A stretch of 6,987 nt of DNA from an uncultured Dehalococcoidia bacterium (GTDB lineage Bacteria > Chloroflexota > Dehalococcoidia > Tepidiformales > Tepidiformaceae): the NCBI GenBank assembly GCA_937954195.1, contig CALFYR010000494.1, forward strand, positions 1 through 6,987, in the 5' to 3' direction. The stretch's first letter is position 1, and each line of letters begins with the position of its first letter. A program made the position numbers and the translations under genes. Positions 6,854 to 6,987 of the stretch are shown one piece after another. The notes under the pieces are model-generated. The model had not been told where the DNA came from and did not search any database. It saw only the letters and a list, made by a program, of their open reading frames with translations.

Positions 6854-6987
6854 GCACGCCCCGCATCCACGTGGTCGGGCTCGGCCCTGGGTCCCCCGAG
6901 CACCTGACGGACCAGGCACGAACACTCCTCTCCTCCGGAAAGACCGTGATCCTGCGGACACGGCACCACCCGACGGTCGCCGCGCTG
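6850..6987 (+). CDS. Tetrapyrrole-methylase-fold protein, probable YabN/MazG-type fusion, N-terminal fragment
   Basis: Only the first 46 residues are inside the window; the frame is open at the edge. After a GTG start the protein reads IHVVGLGPGSPEHLT, the SAM-site glycine motif that opens tetrapyrrole (corrin/porphyrin) methylase domains. It continues with LRTRHHPTVAAL at 35-46. The RT-x-x-HP pattern at this position is characteristic of B. subtilis YabN-like proteins, in which this domain precedes a MazG nucleoside-triphosphate pyrophosphohydrolase domain. If so, the complete protein would hydrolyse non-canonical or excess NTPs, but the MazG part is not visible. A cobalamin-pathway methyltransferase is the main alternative. 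The start overlaps the oxidoreductase stop by four bases (GTGA), indicating co-translation. The frame has no ATG near this point, and the GAGGTG site fits GTG 6850. Confidence 0.75.
   Translation, partial: MSTPRIHVVGLGPGSPEHLTDQARTLLSSGKTVILRTRHHPTVAAL

Overview
The window is a dense, G+C-rich bacterial segment (about two-thirds G+C by eye, codons ending mostly in C or G). It holds six protein genes, one on the minus strand and five on the plus strand. I see no RNA genes, mobile elements, CRISPR arrays or tandem repeats. The gene types (actinobacterial/thermophile-type alpha-glucan phosphorylase with a DUF3417 N-terminus, a short GH57 enzyme, and a YabN/MazG-like protein) together with possible leaderless promoters suggest a high-GC lineage such as Chloroflexota. 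Actinomycetota or Deinococcota cannot be excluded; this placement is inference only.

Layout: (1) 541 to 1, minus strand: N-terminal 180 residues of a HAD-superfamily hydrolase, cut by the window edge. (2) 542-657: a 116-bp divergent intergenic region with a putative -10 element six bases before the next ATG and a small inverted repeat. (3) 658-5829, plus strand: a three-gene glycogen/alpha-glucan cluster, consisting of alpha-glucan phosphorylase (glgP, 850 aa), a 411-aa GH57 glycoside hydrolase/transferase, and a GT5 glycogen synthase (glgA, 459 aa). GlgP stop and GH57 start are 7 bases apart; GH57 and glgA overlap by ATGA. (4) 5864-6853: a Gfo/Idh/MocA NAD(P)-dependent oxidoreductase, with its own -10-like element in the 34-bp gap. 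(5) 6850 to the end: first 46 residues of a tetrapyrrole-methylase-fold protein of probable YabN/MazG type, starting at a GTG inside a GTGA overlap.

The core reads as a glycogen metabolism operon. GlgA elongates alpha-1,4-glucan from a nucleotide-glucose donor. GlgP removes terminal glucose as glucose-1-phosphate. The GH57 enzyme, whose specificity cannot be read directly, is the obvious candidate for the branching, debranching or glucanotransferase step, since no GH13 enzyme is present here. No ADP-glucose pyrophosphorylase is in the window. The two downstream genes look like a separate unit, or readthrough, with no clear link to glycogen.

No wholly new system is evident. The points most worth checking are a roughly 23-residue shortening of a GlgA loop beside the active site, the unassigned GH57 enzyme, and the identical -10-to-ATG spacing at two genes, which suggests leaderless transcripts.
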